Source of the DNA: Moniliophthora roreri
Lineage: Eukaryota; Basidiomycota; Agaricomycetes; Agaricales; Marasmiaceae
Direction of reading: 5' to 3'
Assembly (NCBI GenBank): GCA_001466705.2
Contig: LATX02000199.1
Span: 1 to 64,000, forward strand
Length of the DNA stretch: 64,000 nucleotides
Shown here: positions 23,160 through 34,719 of the stretch, one piece after another
Position numbering within the stretch: position 1 is the first letter of the stretch
Layout: each line of letters begins with the position of its first letter
Position numbers and translations under genes: made by a program
The notes under the pieces: generated by a model
Seen by the model: only the letters and a program-made list of their open reading frames with translations
What the model was told of the DNA's origin: nothing
Database searches by the model: none

Positions 23160-23618
23160 TCAAACAGAAGGAGCATACATGGAGTTTTCTGCATTTGCCT
23201 GTAGTAGACTTGCCAGACTTGTCAACACATGAGAGTTGTTCCTTGTGGAAAATGTTGAAGAGAATGCAGATTGGCTTATTGGTGTTGGGTGAGTGACTTC
23301 TCCATTACAGTATATGGCCCAGATAGTCTTCTTGGCATTCAGGCATTCATTGCATCTGTGGCCATGCTCTCCTTGTTGCTCTTTAGAAAGGGCTGGTATG
23401 CTCAAGATGCCCTTGAACCTGCTACATCTGACTTTTTCTTACCACCTGCACTATCTTCTCCCATTGACTTCTCCTGCCTCAACTTCTCAATCTCTGCCTT
23501 GGTGTTATCAGTGCTCAGCTTGAATAGCTGGCAGCTTTGATACACTTCCTCCCAATATGCCACTTGATATGGGTGTTGGTGATGTGTCTAATTTTGGCCT
23601 AGACATGAAATTGTGCAC
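23160..23618 (-). pseudogene. DIRS gag-like region
   Basis: Translation on the minus strand shows a charged, probably coiled-coil segment (AYWEEVYQSCQLFKLS, then KAEIEKLRQEKS) followed by a Cys/His cluster (HRCNECLNAKK). Stops lie between these parts. The position directly upstream of the RT fits the first ORF of a DIRS element. The beginning of this region is repeated to the right at 24990-25089 as part of the duplication around N 24989. Confidence 0.5.
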
Positions 23619-26459
23619 TTTTCACATCAAAAACTAGAAAAAGAGCCCAGAGTACATGTGATATTCATGTGACTTGATAACCTGGGAACTCTAATATAGT
23701 GTTTAAGCCTTAAGCACCAAGTCTAATAAGTCTAATAATTGACACTGTAACACAATTTAGATAAGGTTAGTAGACTATACTAGCCCTCTACATTACAGTA
23801 AAGCATTGCAGTGAGGGTCCTTGGTCAATAAAATGGGCTGGAAACTACTAATTCTGAATATAAAGGAATAGATATCAGTGGAATCTACAGTCTAAGTGCA
23901 CTAGATTGTTCACTTTGCAATCACATTGCATAATAATGTGTCAATAGACTTAACACTTCATTATTACTATCAGAACTATAGTACACAGTTGGAACTTGTT
24001 CCTATGCAGAGCTTCAAAGACACTCTCAGGCAGATACAACAGCCTATCCAGGTGTACATGGGACAATTTATAGGCAATGAGTATGCAGGAAATTGATAAT
24101 GACTCACAAGATTGTATGCAGGACAGAAGGAGATTGAATATGACAGATGTCTAGACTATGACATCCACCAATCTGATGGTAGAGGGCGGCTACATGGAAG
24201 TAAACCAGTGGAAAGAGAAATATACCCATGTACAAAGCCAGTCCAGAACCAGTGGCTACATGGAAGTAGCTACATAGAAGGATCATTTGACCCAGCAATA
24301 CTCCACACAGGGTCCAAAACACAATAAATTGACTGTTTGGTCACCAAATATACCCAACATAGTTAATTGCTATGCAGAATCAGACTTTTAGGCATGAACA
24401 CATACAATTTATACCTTAAACTAGAACACACTCATTTTATCTTTTATTTTGTCATTTCTGATTATCATTCTGTATATAAAGAGCTGTACTTGTAGATGCA
24501 GACTCAAGCACCAACTGGTACTTGCACATTATAGCCCCATGCAGCACTGATTTAGACCTCTGTGCAGCTTCCTAGACCAAGTCTCCATGCACTTGCCAGT
24601 TAGTCACTTCTAGTAGAGCCAAGATTCATATATATCTTGCCTCACTATATACATTCTTTTATAACCAACCAATAAACCACTTGTCTAAAACCTATACTTT
24701 GTGACTCTTGAGTGTAACACTTAAGTCGTCCTAACTAGGGTCCTCAGACTCTACACTCTTATACCAACTTAAGCTGGTCAATTGAAACTCAAAGGATTCT
24801 GTCCCCTTTTCACTCCAAATTGCACTTGAGATAGGCTCAGTCTCCTAGTAGACCTATACAGTGCTTTATCACTCTTAGAAGCCTCTATTGTAGGTTTTTA
24901 GTGTGTGTTGTGTATGTGTGTGTGTGTAGGTTTAGTAGCGACCCTTAGTTGCAGAAGCCCTTTTAGAGTGCATTTTAGAGTAAAGATANCTTGAATAGCT
25001 GGCAGCTTTGATACACTTCCTCCCAATATGCCACTTGATATGGGTGTTGGTGATGTGTCTAATTTTGGCCTAGACATGAAATTGTGCACTTTTCACATCA
25101 AAAACTAGAAAAAGAGCCCAGAGTACATGTGATATTCATGTGACTTGATAACCTGGGAACTCTAATATAGTGTTTAAGCCTTAAGCACCAAGTCTAATAA
25201 GTCTAATAATTGACACTGTAACACAATTTAGATAAGGTTAGTAGACTATACTAGCCCTCTACATTACAGTAAAGCATTGCAGTGAGGGTCCTTGGTCAAT
25301 AAAATGGGCTGGAAACTACTAATTCTGAATATAAAGGAATAGATATCAGTGGAATCTACAGTCTAAGTGCACTAGATTGTTCACTTTGCAATCACATTGC
25401 ATAATAATGTGTCAATAGACTTAACACTTCATTATTACTATCAGAACTATAGTACACAGTTGGAACTTGTTCCTATGCAGAGCTTCAAAGACACTCTCAG
25501 GCAGATACAACAGCCTATCCAGGTGTACATGGGACAATTTATAGGCAATGAGTATGCAGGAAATTGATAATGACTCACAAGATTGTATGCAGGACAGAAG
25601 GAGATTGAATATGACAGATGTCTAGACTATGACATCCACCAATCTGATGGTAGAGGGCGGCTACATGGAAGTAAACCAGTGGAAAGAGAAATATACCCAT
25701 GTACAAAGCCAGTCCAGAACCAGTGGCTACATGGAAGTAGCTACATAGAAGGATCATTTGACCCAGCAATACTCCACACAGGGTCCAAAACACAATAAAT
25801 TGACTGTTTGGTCACCAAATATACCCAACATAGTTAATTGCTATGCAGAATCAGACTTTTAGGCATGAACACATACAATTTATACCTTAAACTAGAACAC
25901 ACTCATTTTATCTTTTATTTTGTCATTTCTGATTATCATTCTGTATATAAAGAGCTGTACTTGTAGATGCAGACTCAAGCACCAACTGGTACTTGCACAT
26001 TATAGCCCCATGCAGCACTGATTTAGACCTCTGTGCAGCTTCCTAGACCAAGTCTCCATGCACTTGCCAGTTAGTCACTTCTAGTAGAGCCAAGATTCAT
26101 ATATATCTTGCCTCACTATATACATTCTTTTATAACCAACCAATAAACCACTTGTCTAAAACCTATACTTTGTGACTCTTGAGTGTAACACTTAAGTCGT
26201 CCTAACTAGGGTCCTCAGACTCTACACTCTTATACCAACTTAAGCTGGTCAATTGAAACTCAAAGGATTCTGTCCCCTTTTCACTCCAAATTGCACTTGA
26301 GATAGGCTCAGTCTCCTAGTAGACCTATACAGTGCTTTATCACTCTTAGAAGCCTCTATTGTAGGTTTTTAGTGTGTGTTGTGTATGTGTGTGTGTGTAG
26401 GTTTAGTAGCGACCCTTAGTTGCAGAAGCCCTTTTAGAGTGCATTTTAGAGTAAAGATA
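23519..26459. repeat. exact 1470-bp duplication around N at 24989 (probable assembly artefact)
   Basis: Bases 23519-24988 recur at 24990-26459. The left copy ends at the N and the right copy begins after it, and the right copy alone continues into new sequence. This is the same geometry as at 5657 and 8214. Confidence 0.8.
24190..26400 (+). repeat. repeat R2, LTR-like, shown twice by the duplication
   Basis: R2 includes a TATA-like word (TGTATATAAAGAGCTG at about 24472 and 25943), a region with many short CAAGTCTCC/CACTTGCC words and a (TG)n stretch near its right end. It is found inverted at 28480-29194. It resembles the U3-R-U5 part of an LTR, but I could not define TG...CA ends with a target duplication. 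Confidence 0.45.
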
Positions 26460-26546
26460 GAGTTTCTGCCACTTCATCAGTTGATGAAAAACTGGTCACA
26501 TAGCTCCTTTTCTTGTGGCTTCCAGTATTGGAAAAGTTCAGAGTGG

Positions 26547-27972
26547 TAATTTGTCTAAGATAAGACTAGTGGAAAACTACCCAAGAGATAACCTCCAAAA
26601 GTCTAACTCAGGTTGTTGTGCAAGTGTGGATCGACATGATTAGAGTTACCACACTTAGAATGCCAACAAAACTCTTAGCTAGGTTGATTTTCTCTTATTG
26701 AAGCAATCTATATTATGTTACTTGCACAGCAATGTCAACAACTAACTCAACTATGACGTAGTTGAGCTAGCTTCAAGGTTCAAGTTCAAGTGTTTATTCA
26801 GAAGGTTCGAGGTTCATTGCTTTAGTACAAGGTTTATTGCAAACCAGGTCAAGCTGAAGAGCTTGATTCCAGCTAAGCCTGTCTTATATATAAATCTTGT
26901 AGCTAGAATGAGTAATCAAAAGGAAATGTATAGAGCAAGAAAGAACATCCTGACTAATACTTATGGAACTTCAAGGAATGTGGAGGAACAATATGTAAGT
27001 AAAATAGAAGTCCAGCAAAGAAGAAAGAAGAAAATTAGTAATACATGCACATTGTAACTATGTGTCCATGTCGTGTTCATAACAATCTACTTCAAAGTGT
27101 TCACCTCCAGAGGAGTATATATAGATTTTAAAAAGAGTTTATATCCAAACACACAAACACACAAGAACACAGTGCACAAAGCACAAAACACAAGAGCTAC
27201 AGTCTCATACAAAGACTCAATAGCCAATATAGTCTGACCCTATGGAGCTTAAGACTTCTTTAAGACAACTACAGCACACAGCATACTGGAAATGGTCCTA
27301 GACCAATTTCTACAAAGAGTTTAGTGCAGGCACACCCTTTGCTAAGACTCTAAGTGTGTCAAAACCTGATACCCAACACAGGCCACACTCCAAGTGCCCA
27401 AGGCTCCTTCTTGGCATAAAGTGTCTCTTAGAAAAGTGCTACAACACACTTAAGATGTTACTCTTAGTCTCTTACAATGCAAGTTTGTTATCAGATTTCT
27501 ATCTCTCTGGAGTCACTCAGAACCAATCTCCAGGGCCTGAAGTGAGGAAGCAAAACTGGAATGGCACACAAATTTATACACCAAACAAACTCATCATGTA
27601 TTCACAATCAGAGGGGGCAGAGTTACTTGAATATACATGAATATCTAGCTGTCCTTATATACAGTCTATGGAATATATCTACAGAAAAATATAAATAATG
27701 TCTGATAATTCAGGAAATGATAAAGAAGTGACTGAGATACTGAAAGAGGGAATATTCAGATGTCATGGAGTCTGGCCACTAGGGTATCTGACCATATCTG
27801 CATGGGTATCTACTTCTTCAGGTGTTCTGGACTCTATAATTTGTATTATCTCTTTTCTAAGTCAGGTATCTATGAGTGGATGGCTGTATCTGTCCTGTTT
27901 CTTTACAGCATTTCCCTTTCTAGTATCTGCACATCAGCAGAAGCCTAGATGCCAAAGTTTCCAAGGCCAGAA
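26547..27972 (-). repeat. repeat R1, copy C, cut by the N at 27973
   Basis: On the minus strand this copy carries the R1 3' part, from TAATTTGTC at 26547 leftward-to-right through the block that in copy A flanks the Gypsy insertion. Here that block is uninterrupted (GCAGGCACACC), which gives the empty-site sequence for the Gypsy insertion. The copy ends at the N, so its far end is unknown. A solo LTR lies inside it. Confidence 0.65.
26711..27084 (-). mobile_element. solo LTR nested in R1 copy C
   Basis: The 374-bp insertion starts TATTATGTTACTTGC (the expected TG start changed to TA) and ends CATAACA. It is flanked by ATCTA at 26706-26710 and 27085-27089. The same R1 site is uninterrupted in copies A and D (CAATCTACTTCAA). 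On the minus strand it retains the CAGCTTGACCT block of the Gypsy LTR family. Confidence 0.82.
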
Positions 27973-27973
27973 N

Positions 27974-28470
27974 TGCTCAGAAAATGCTGATAAGATAAGA
28001 TAAAAATTCCAAATTTTTTATTGTGGGAAAGTCAGAGAAAACACTAGGAAAATGGTAGGAAAATCATGTGGAAATACTATATCTTACAGCAGTTTTCAGA
28101 TAGTTTTCATATAATTTTCCTTTTGTATTTAACATGTTTTCCTTGATATAATATTCAAAATTTTATATTTATTTTCTGAATGTTTTCTCACTATTTTATA
28201 AGGCAGAAAATCTAGTATATTTGTAATTAGAAAACTAAAGGATAATTTTATAATTTCATTGTTATAAAATTATTAGAAAATACAAACTCTTCTGGAAATT
28301 AAAATACAGAATATGCTTGCTGTTTTCAATATGTGATGATAGCTTGAAACTAACAGAATTTTCTGAATGTTGTCTGGAAGTGAATATATAGCAATATTCT
28401 GAGTGTATTCCCTTTGTATTAGTAGTATGAAAAGAACACCTCATATGTAGTGGTATACTAAACCCACACA
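27974..28470. other. very AT-rich stretch, no gene
   Basis: The sequence right of the N is dominated by runs of A and T with repeated TTTTCTGAATGTT words (near 28171 and 28357) and self-complementary ATAATTTTATAA-like segments. I see no coding potential. Confidence 0.5.
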
Positions 28471-28498
28471 CACACACACACACACACACAACACACAC
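28466..28498. repeat. (CA)n microsatellite
   Basis: About fourteen CA units in near-perfect array. The matching R2 position at 24905-24930 has a (TG)n of the opposite orientation, so the microsatellite is part of R2. Confidence 0.85.
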
Positions 28499-29194
28499 CA
28501 AAACCCACAATAGAGGCTTCTAAGAGTGATAAAGCACTGTATAAGTCTACTAGGAGACTGAGTCTATCTCAAGTGCAATTTGGGGTGAAAAGGGGACAGA
28601 ACCCTTTGAGTTTCAAGTGACCAGCTTAAGTTGGTATAAGAGTGTAGAGTCTAAAGACTCTAGTTAGGACGGCTTAAGTATTGCACTCAAGAGTCACAAG
28701 GTATAGGTTATAAATGAGTGGTTTATTGGTTGGTTATAAATGAATGTGTACAGTAAGGCAAGATATATATGAATCTCAGCTCTACTAGAAGCAACAGACT
28801 GGCAAGTGCATAGACTTGGTCTATAAAAGCTGTGTGGAGGTCTAAATTGATGCTGCACAGGGCTATAATGTGCAAGTACCAGTTGGTCCTTGAGCCTGCA
28901 TCTACAAGTACAGCTCTTTATATACAAAACAATAATTGGAAATAACAAAATAAGAGATAAAACAAGTGTGATCTAGTTTAGAGTATAAATTGTACATGTT
29001 CATGCCTAAAAGTCTGATTCCACATAGCAATTAACTATGTTGGGTATATTTTGTGACCAAACAGTTGATTTAATGTGTTTTGGACCCTGCACAGAGTATT
29101 GCTGGGTCAAATGATCCTTCCACATAGCTACTTCTGTGTAGCCACTGGTTTTGTACATGGGTACATTTCCCTTTCTGCTGGTTTACTTCTGTGT
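28499..29194 (-). repeat. repeat R2, inverted copy
   Basis: This is the reverse complement, with about 10 percent substitutions by eye, of the plus-strand R2 at 24190-24900 (TTTATATACAAAAC corresponds to the TATA-like region). It stops at 29194 where R1 copy D begins. Confidence 0.6.
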
Positions 29195-31360
29195 TAATTT
29201 GTCTAAGATAAGACTAGTGGAAAACTACCCAAGAGATAACCTCCAAAAGTCTAACTCAGATTGTTGTGCAAGTGTGGATCAATGTGATCAGAGTTGCCAC
29301 ACTTAGAATGCTAACAAAACTCTTAGCTAGGTTGATTTTCTCTCATTGAAGCAATCTACTTCAAAGTGTTCACCTCCAGAGGAGTATATATGGCTTTTGA
29401 AAGAGTTTATATCCAAACACACAAACACACACACAAGAACACAGTGCACAAAGCACAAAACACAAGAGCTACAGTCCCATACAAAGACTCAATAGCTGAC
29501 CCTACAGAGTTCAAGACTTCTTTAAGACAACTACAGCACACAGTGTACTGGAAAAGGTCCTAGACCAATTTCTACAAAGAGTTCAGTGCAGGCACACCCT
29601 GTTAGGACTATGTGGGAGGAATGGGAAGTATGGCCAAGCAACTAAGGAGAGTCATATAAGGAGTACTGTATGCAGGTGTGTTTGCTAAGGCTATCGGCAA
29701 CAGCCCTACTGCCTATGGTAAGGTGTCGTACGAGATGAAGGGTCTCATACTCAGACAGGAGATTGTGTAGAACAACATTAATCTTCTACTTAGGGTTTTG
29801 CAGTATTATACATGCATCTTATATACTAAGTAGGCTACAGCAATGAGGCTAGCACATGTACCTACATGAGGACTTTGTGGAACATGCTGCAAGAGAATGT
29901 GCCACAGGTATAGAAATGCAGAGAATGGAAGTAACATGAGGGTAGGAGCATGTATGCAGGGTTAGCTGCCCTGATACCTTGTATGAGTGTTCTTGGCTGA
30001 GAGGTATGGGCATAACACACCCTTTGCTAAGACTCTAAGTGTGTCAAAACCTGATACCCAACACAGGCCACACTCCAAGTTCCCAAGGCTCCTTCTTGGT
30101 GTAAAGTGTCTCTTAGAAAAGTGCTACAACACACTTAAGATGTTACTCTTAGTCTCTTACGACACAAGTTCATTATCAGATTTCTATCTCTCTGGAGTCA
30201 CTCAGGACCAATCTCCAGGGCCTGAAGTGAGGAAGCAAAACTGGAATGGCACACAAATTTATACACCAAACAAACTCGTCATGTATTTACAATCAGAGGG
30301 GGCAGAGTTACTTGAATATACATGAATATCTAGCTGTCCTTATATATGGTCCATGGAATATATCTACAGAAAAATATAAATAATGTCTGATAATTCAGGA
30401 AATGATGAATGAGTGACTGAGATACTAAAAGAGGGAATATTCAGATGTCACAGAGTCTGGCCACTAGGGTATCTGACCATATCTGTGTGGGTGTCTACTT
30501 CTCCAGGTGTTCTGGACTCTATAATTTGTATTATCTCTTTTCTAAGTCGGATATCTATGAGCAGATGGCTGTATCTGTCCCATTTCTTTACAGCATTTCC
30601 CTTTCTAGTATCTGCACATCAGCAGAAGCCTAGATCCCAAAGTTTCCAAGGCCAGAACACACTGTTACTGTTCCTATCTCCTTTGACAATGCATGCTCAG
30701 TCTTATTTAGAACTTCTTATGTGTTAGATATTCTTCATTTGTCTCATTGTATCTGTCTGTAGGTAGCTGATGTCTTTCAGAAGTGATTTCCTTCTTTCCA
30801 AGATGACTTTGTACCTCTTTAGTTTATTTCACATGTTTTGCTGCCAGTGAACTCTTTATTAAGAGATTGCCTGCTTTGACTTTGATCTGTATATTGACTT
30901 TGGAAGAGGATTGTTCTGTGATCATTCCTGTTCTAAGTTGTCTGTCTGTTTTGACGTCTCCTCTGAGTACCTCTGTACCATTTGACTGCATGTTGCACTT
31001 TGCAGATGTCATAGAAAGGTAAAATAGAAATTAAAATCCTATTGATAGCACTTTGAGAGCTTGATTAACTAGCCAATGCATTCATTGGGCCATAGTTAGG
31101 TTCCCTACAGGTTTTGGGAGTGATCTGCTTTGGATCTGATACATAGATAAGTCAGAAAGTACAGCTTAGACACCTCTGTATAGCATATCATGTAGCTCTT
31201 CATATTTTCCAATGCACCATAGCTTCTCAAAGGCAATGACTAGCAGACTGGGCTTCACTCTAGTCCTTATTACCCATTATCTTGTGTCATATTAAAGTGT
31301 TCCAATTCATAAGTAATGTAAAATGAATAAAAATGGGTCTTTTCTAGGTTTGCCATATTA
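29195..31360 (-). repeat. repeat R1, copy D, nearly complete
   Basis: The copy begins TAATTTGTC at 29195 and ends GCCATATTA at 31360, the two inverted ends of R1. It is the most complete copy besides A. Its interruption at 29600-30017 is a solo LTR. Without that it measures about 1.75 kb. It has no assignable coding frame. Flanks are GTGT on the left and GTGG on the right; GTGG or its complement lies next to R1 ends in other copies too. Confidence 0.65.
29600..30017 (+). mobile_element. solo LTR of a second family, in R1 copy D
   Basis: The 418-bp insertion begins TGTTAGGACTATG and ends GGGCATAACA, with the 5-bp duplication CACCC at 29595-29599 and 30018-30022. The uninterrupted site GCACACCCTTTGC is seen in R1 copy C. 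Its body (for example GGCTATCGGCAACAGCC) is not similar to the chromovirus LTRs. Confidence 0.85.
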
Positions 31361-31999
31361 GTGGTCACATTTACCAAGGAAAAATTGAAAATGATTGTTG
31401 GTGAATTTGGAAAAGAAAGGATTTCCCCTGTTCTTCTCATCAACCTCTCTGCAGAACTGGGTGAAGTTGAATGTGCACTCATGGAATTTCTCTAGATCCA
31501 TGCCCTCAAGTTCTTCTTCAGAAACTGATAGCTCAGCACATATCTTTGCAATGTCCAGTATAGTGACCTTCCTAGAAGTAACACCCAGTTTGGTAGTAGC
31601 AGAGGTAGGGATGAATGTGCAGGTTGGCAAATTATAGTTCTTCTTAAATATTTCTCTCAGGTTTGTGTCAGAAAAGAGTCCTAAGGGCAGAGCACCATGA
31701 GTGAAAGCTAGATGTAAAGCATCTGAAAACATGACAGGGTAATCTCCACCCATTGTACATGGTACTGTCTCAGAAACCTGAGCATGTATGCAATCTCCCA
31801 AGGATTTCATTGTCTCTTTCTCTGCCTCCTCATCTTCCTCATTTCTCTTCTCCATCCACTGCAATACATGCCTCACAAGCCATTGCTTGCAGCTATTAAA
31901 AAGCTCCTTGCTCTTTCTTATCTCTTCATACTCTATTGTTTCAACTGTGACTTCTGAATGTGAGTCTGAGAGAATGATTGCATCTCCATCACTGTTCAC
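31358..31999 (-). CDS. unrecognised acidic protein fragment
   Basis: An open frame of 213 codons with convincing composition: an acidic N-terminus, a charged helical part (KRNEEDEEAEKETMKSLG), then a segment with TMGGDYPVMFSDALHLAF and ALPLGLFSDTNLREIF, and a C-terminal part with LEKFHECTFNFTQFCREV. The end coincides with the edge of R1 copy D, so the C-terminus may be truncated by that repeat. I do not recognise the family. Its setting at the edge of the repeat island suggests a transposon-borne gene, but a host gene is possible. Confidence 0.45.
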   Translation of the reverse strand: MNSDGDAIILSDSHSEVTVETIEYEEIRKSKELFNSCKQWLVRHVLQWMEKRNEEDEEAEKETMKSLGDCIHAQVSETVPCTMGGDYPVMFSDALHLAFTHGALPLGLFSDTNLREIFKKNYNLPTCTFIPTSATTKLGVTSRKVTILDIAKICAELSVSEEELEGMDLEKFHECTFNFTQFCREVDEKNRGNPFFSKFTNNHFQFFLGKCDH

Positions 32000-32640
32000 C
32001 TAGGCTTGGATCTGAGCAATGTATCATGCAGAATTTTTTTTGCATATATCAAAGTTCAGTTTGATTCAGTTGATGACATTGAGTTTCTTTAAGAGGGCTT
32101 TTACAGTATCAGTCTTGTGTGTTCTTGGGATTTGGTTTGGGTCTTTTTGAGATTGGGAATGACAATTGAGATTCGACATGATGTGTACAGAGAGGAGATG
32201 TAGAAATACAAAGAGGAATACAAAGAGTATGCTATGCTGAACAAGTTGTGGCAGATGGAAGCAGGAGGAAAAGACACTGAGTGCTTCCATCTGCTGCATG
32301 TCTACCTCATCCTCTGATAAGCCTCTGCAGGCTCCAACTTATCACAGACTCCAGAGTGATCACTACAATATTGTCAGAATGCATAGATATGCCCTGAGAA
32401 TAAAGCTCTAAACTGCTGTCCAAATTAGTAGTAGTCATTGACATTTTGAGAAAGTGACTTGCAAGAGCACTGGAAGCACAATCAGAGCATGATCCCAGTC
32501 CTGTTGACCAGCACTGCATCACCTTGACATGACCTACTAAAGTTTATTGAATATAGTATATACACATCAGATAGAATTGTGAGCACTGATACAAATTTGT
32601 AGCCAGGATATGTATTATACATTGTTAATCATACAACCTG
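32000..32640. other. stretch with weak coding signals on both strands
   Basis: On the plus strand at about 32190-32270 a frame reads like a coiled coil (KYKEEYKEYAMLNKLW) after a TAG. On the minus strand 32522-32307 reads SSALASHFLKMSMTTTN. These may be exons of the neighbouring minus-strand fragment at 31358-31999 or remnants of another gene. I cannot decide. Confidence 0.3.
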
Positions 32641-32647
32641 CTTCACT

Positions 32648-34711
32648 TCACCATGCATCCAGAACCTCCCATTCTGAGTCTTCTTCATCCAACATCTCTG
32701 ATTCATCTGATGTTTCTGAAACAGTGTCTTTAGTCTGAGGAAGAGAAAAAGCATATTGCATGGGTGACACGCCTTCAACAACCACAAAATGATCCTCAGT
32801 ATCAACAATCTCCCACTCTGGATAACCCATACTTTGTGCCCAATCAGAGGTAGTGAGGTCAAAGCCCCGAGCCTTCTGCCAGTCTTGGAGGGCAGTGTAG
32901 ATGTTGGTTGGCCATGAGCGCAGCTGAACTCGACTGGGAAGCCTTGTGTCAGGCATGAGTACTGGAAGGCCCCACCACTCACATTCCTCCTCTGACAGCT
33001 GAGACTGACCAGTCTTGTCAAAAGACCAGAAGTAAGGAGCTCTTTGCATGTGGGATACAAGTTCAGATATCATAGTGGGGGGATGAAGGAAGAGGTAAAC
33101 AGGTTTTAGTGTTGTTTCTTTAATGAGGTGTTTAGCATTACGGAGGGTAGAGAAGGTTGGGGGGTGTTCAGTAGATCGTAAAACCAGGTTGGGTGGGAGA
33201 ATAACAACTGGTGGGAGAAAGAAAATATCAGTTTGTGTAATATATTAAACAGGAAGGAGACATACAAAAGTTTTCCTTTCCCTCTGTAACGTCAAGAGCA
33301 TCAAAAATCCGCAAGGACTGCAATAACCACCCCTCGCGGAACCTCGACCAATTACATGCAGCTCCAAGATAAACATGCCTCCCTTGAACTGGATCTAACT
33401 TGAAGCTTGCAAATCCCTGAGCCTATTTCAAACATAGAAACCACAATATCACTCACCGTATCAAACCCCCATCCAGCTCTGTTTCATCTACTAATCCATC
33501 CATCTTCCACCATATCCATAACGAACCAGCTTCTCGTGGCCTTCTGGCAACAGCCTCCAATGACGGTGAATAGACGGTGTCGAACCGAAGTCCACCTATG
33601 ACATTCATCAGGAGATGATCGGGTAGATTCCCCCAAAGACCGCGGAGATATTGGGGCATCGCTGAACTACAGTCAGGATGGTCAGCATCCTTAGATCGAT
33701 GGTCTTCTGCCATCCACGGAAACAGATCATCAAGAAAGGTGACCTTGTAACTAAGCAATGCACATATCAATACACTATCATCCGCACTCGACCCGATTTT
33801 GCTGAAGAACCTGAAGGAAGCGTCTTCCCTCAACATGTCAACAGTGGATGGAACAGCAATCAACTCATTTGCAATAAAATAAGGAAATCGGGTGCCAGGA
33901 CCATCAGGCCCTCTGAAAAGTATGCCACTGGTGGTGTTCATCCATAACATAGAGTCCCAGCATCCCATGTTTTGCTGGAGGAGCCAAACGGTGTTAGCTC
34001 AAGAAATTGAGACGGGAGCAGGGATCCAGACTGACCCTCAGATGATGAATGTAGACATACTCCCAGAAAGATCCCGTGTAAAAATGCGCACAGGGTATTA
34101 GTTCTATGAGTACCATCAGGACGTGCTGTCGATAGAAAGCCCAAGGTGAGTCGTACCGTGATGAAAGATTAGTGCTGGGATTGCCGACTGGTTAATGCCG
34201 AATAGTTGTGGATCGCTGGCCGTCTGTCAGATATAGAGCTCCCGAGTGATAGATGAAAGCCTACTGGGTACGCGAGAACCGTCGAAAATCCTTCTCCCAA
34301 AGATCTTGTGCATCTTTGCCTTCGTAGACTATGGCAGTAAACTTGGATTGCCGACCAACTATTTCGACAGTGTAGATTTTTTTCTGAGCTGATGACTTGT
34401 GTCGACCGACTAATTCTCCGTTTTGCCATTTCCAATCCCACTTTGAAAGCTCCTCAGAGTGTAACTCCTTCACCTTGACCATGTGTCCACGTCTCACATA
34501 TTGAAACTACAAGGCCGCCTGATTAGTCTATCGAATTAATCATTGAAGCAGCTGTTACACGAACCTCGTCACGCTCAGTACGCTTTGCCACCGCCTGACC
34601 AGCGTTGAGATTGACGATACCTGCCTTGATCGTGCTGTTGACTTGGTGTCCATGAACCTGATTGAAGCTGTTCTTGCCCTTGACAGAGAATCGCGATGAG
34701 CGGTTGAACAT
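32648..34711 (-). CDS. kinase-like protein with amyloid-like N-terminal motif, copy 1
   Basis: A spliced gene starting at ATG 34711 and ending TAG near 32648. Exon 1 (34711-34565, 49 codons) holds an Asn/Gly/Val pattern (NSFNQVHGHQVNSTIKAGIV) of the sort found in prion-like NLR-associated motifs. Exon 2 (from 34506) reads YVRRGHMVKVKEL and then YTVEIVGRQSKFTAIVYEG...AQDLWEKDF, which resembles a protein kinase N-lobe without the usual VAIK lysine. Later exons give QLFGINQSAIPALIFHH, ELIPCAHFYTGSFW, LWMNTTSGILFRGPDGPG and a C-terminal part ending SEWEVLDAW. I see no HRD or DFG motif. About 590 residues by my exon model. I know this as an expanded agaricomycete family of unknown function. No internal stop is evident, unlike copy 2. 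Confidence 0.7.
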
Positions 34712-34719
34712 GGTTTACA

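Larger units (their letters stand above)
19973..23618 (-). mobile_element. DIRS-type retroelement, decayed
   Basis: On the minus strand, in order, are a gag-like region, reverse transcriptase plus RNase H, and a tyrosine recombinase. The use of a tyrosine recombinase in place of a DDE integrase defines the DIRS order. Terminal repeats were not located; the repeat R2 just upstream (to the right) could be one. All three parts carry stops or deletions, so this copy cannot be autonomous. Confidence 0.8.

Noticed and set aside
28464..28498. CA-repeat as a telomere or CRISPR-like array
   Set aside because: It is a plain dinucleotide microsatellite within R2. No spacer-repeat structure or telomeric hexamer is present.
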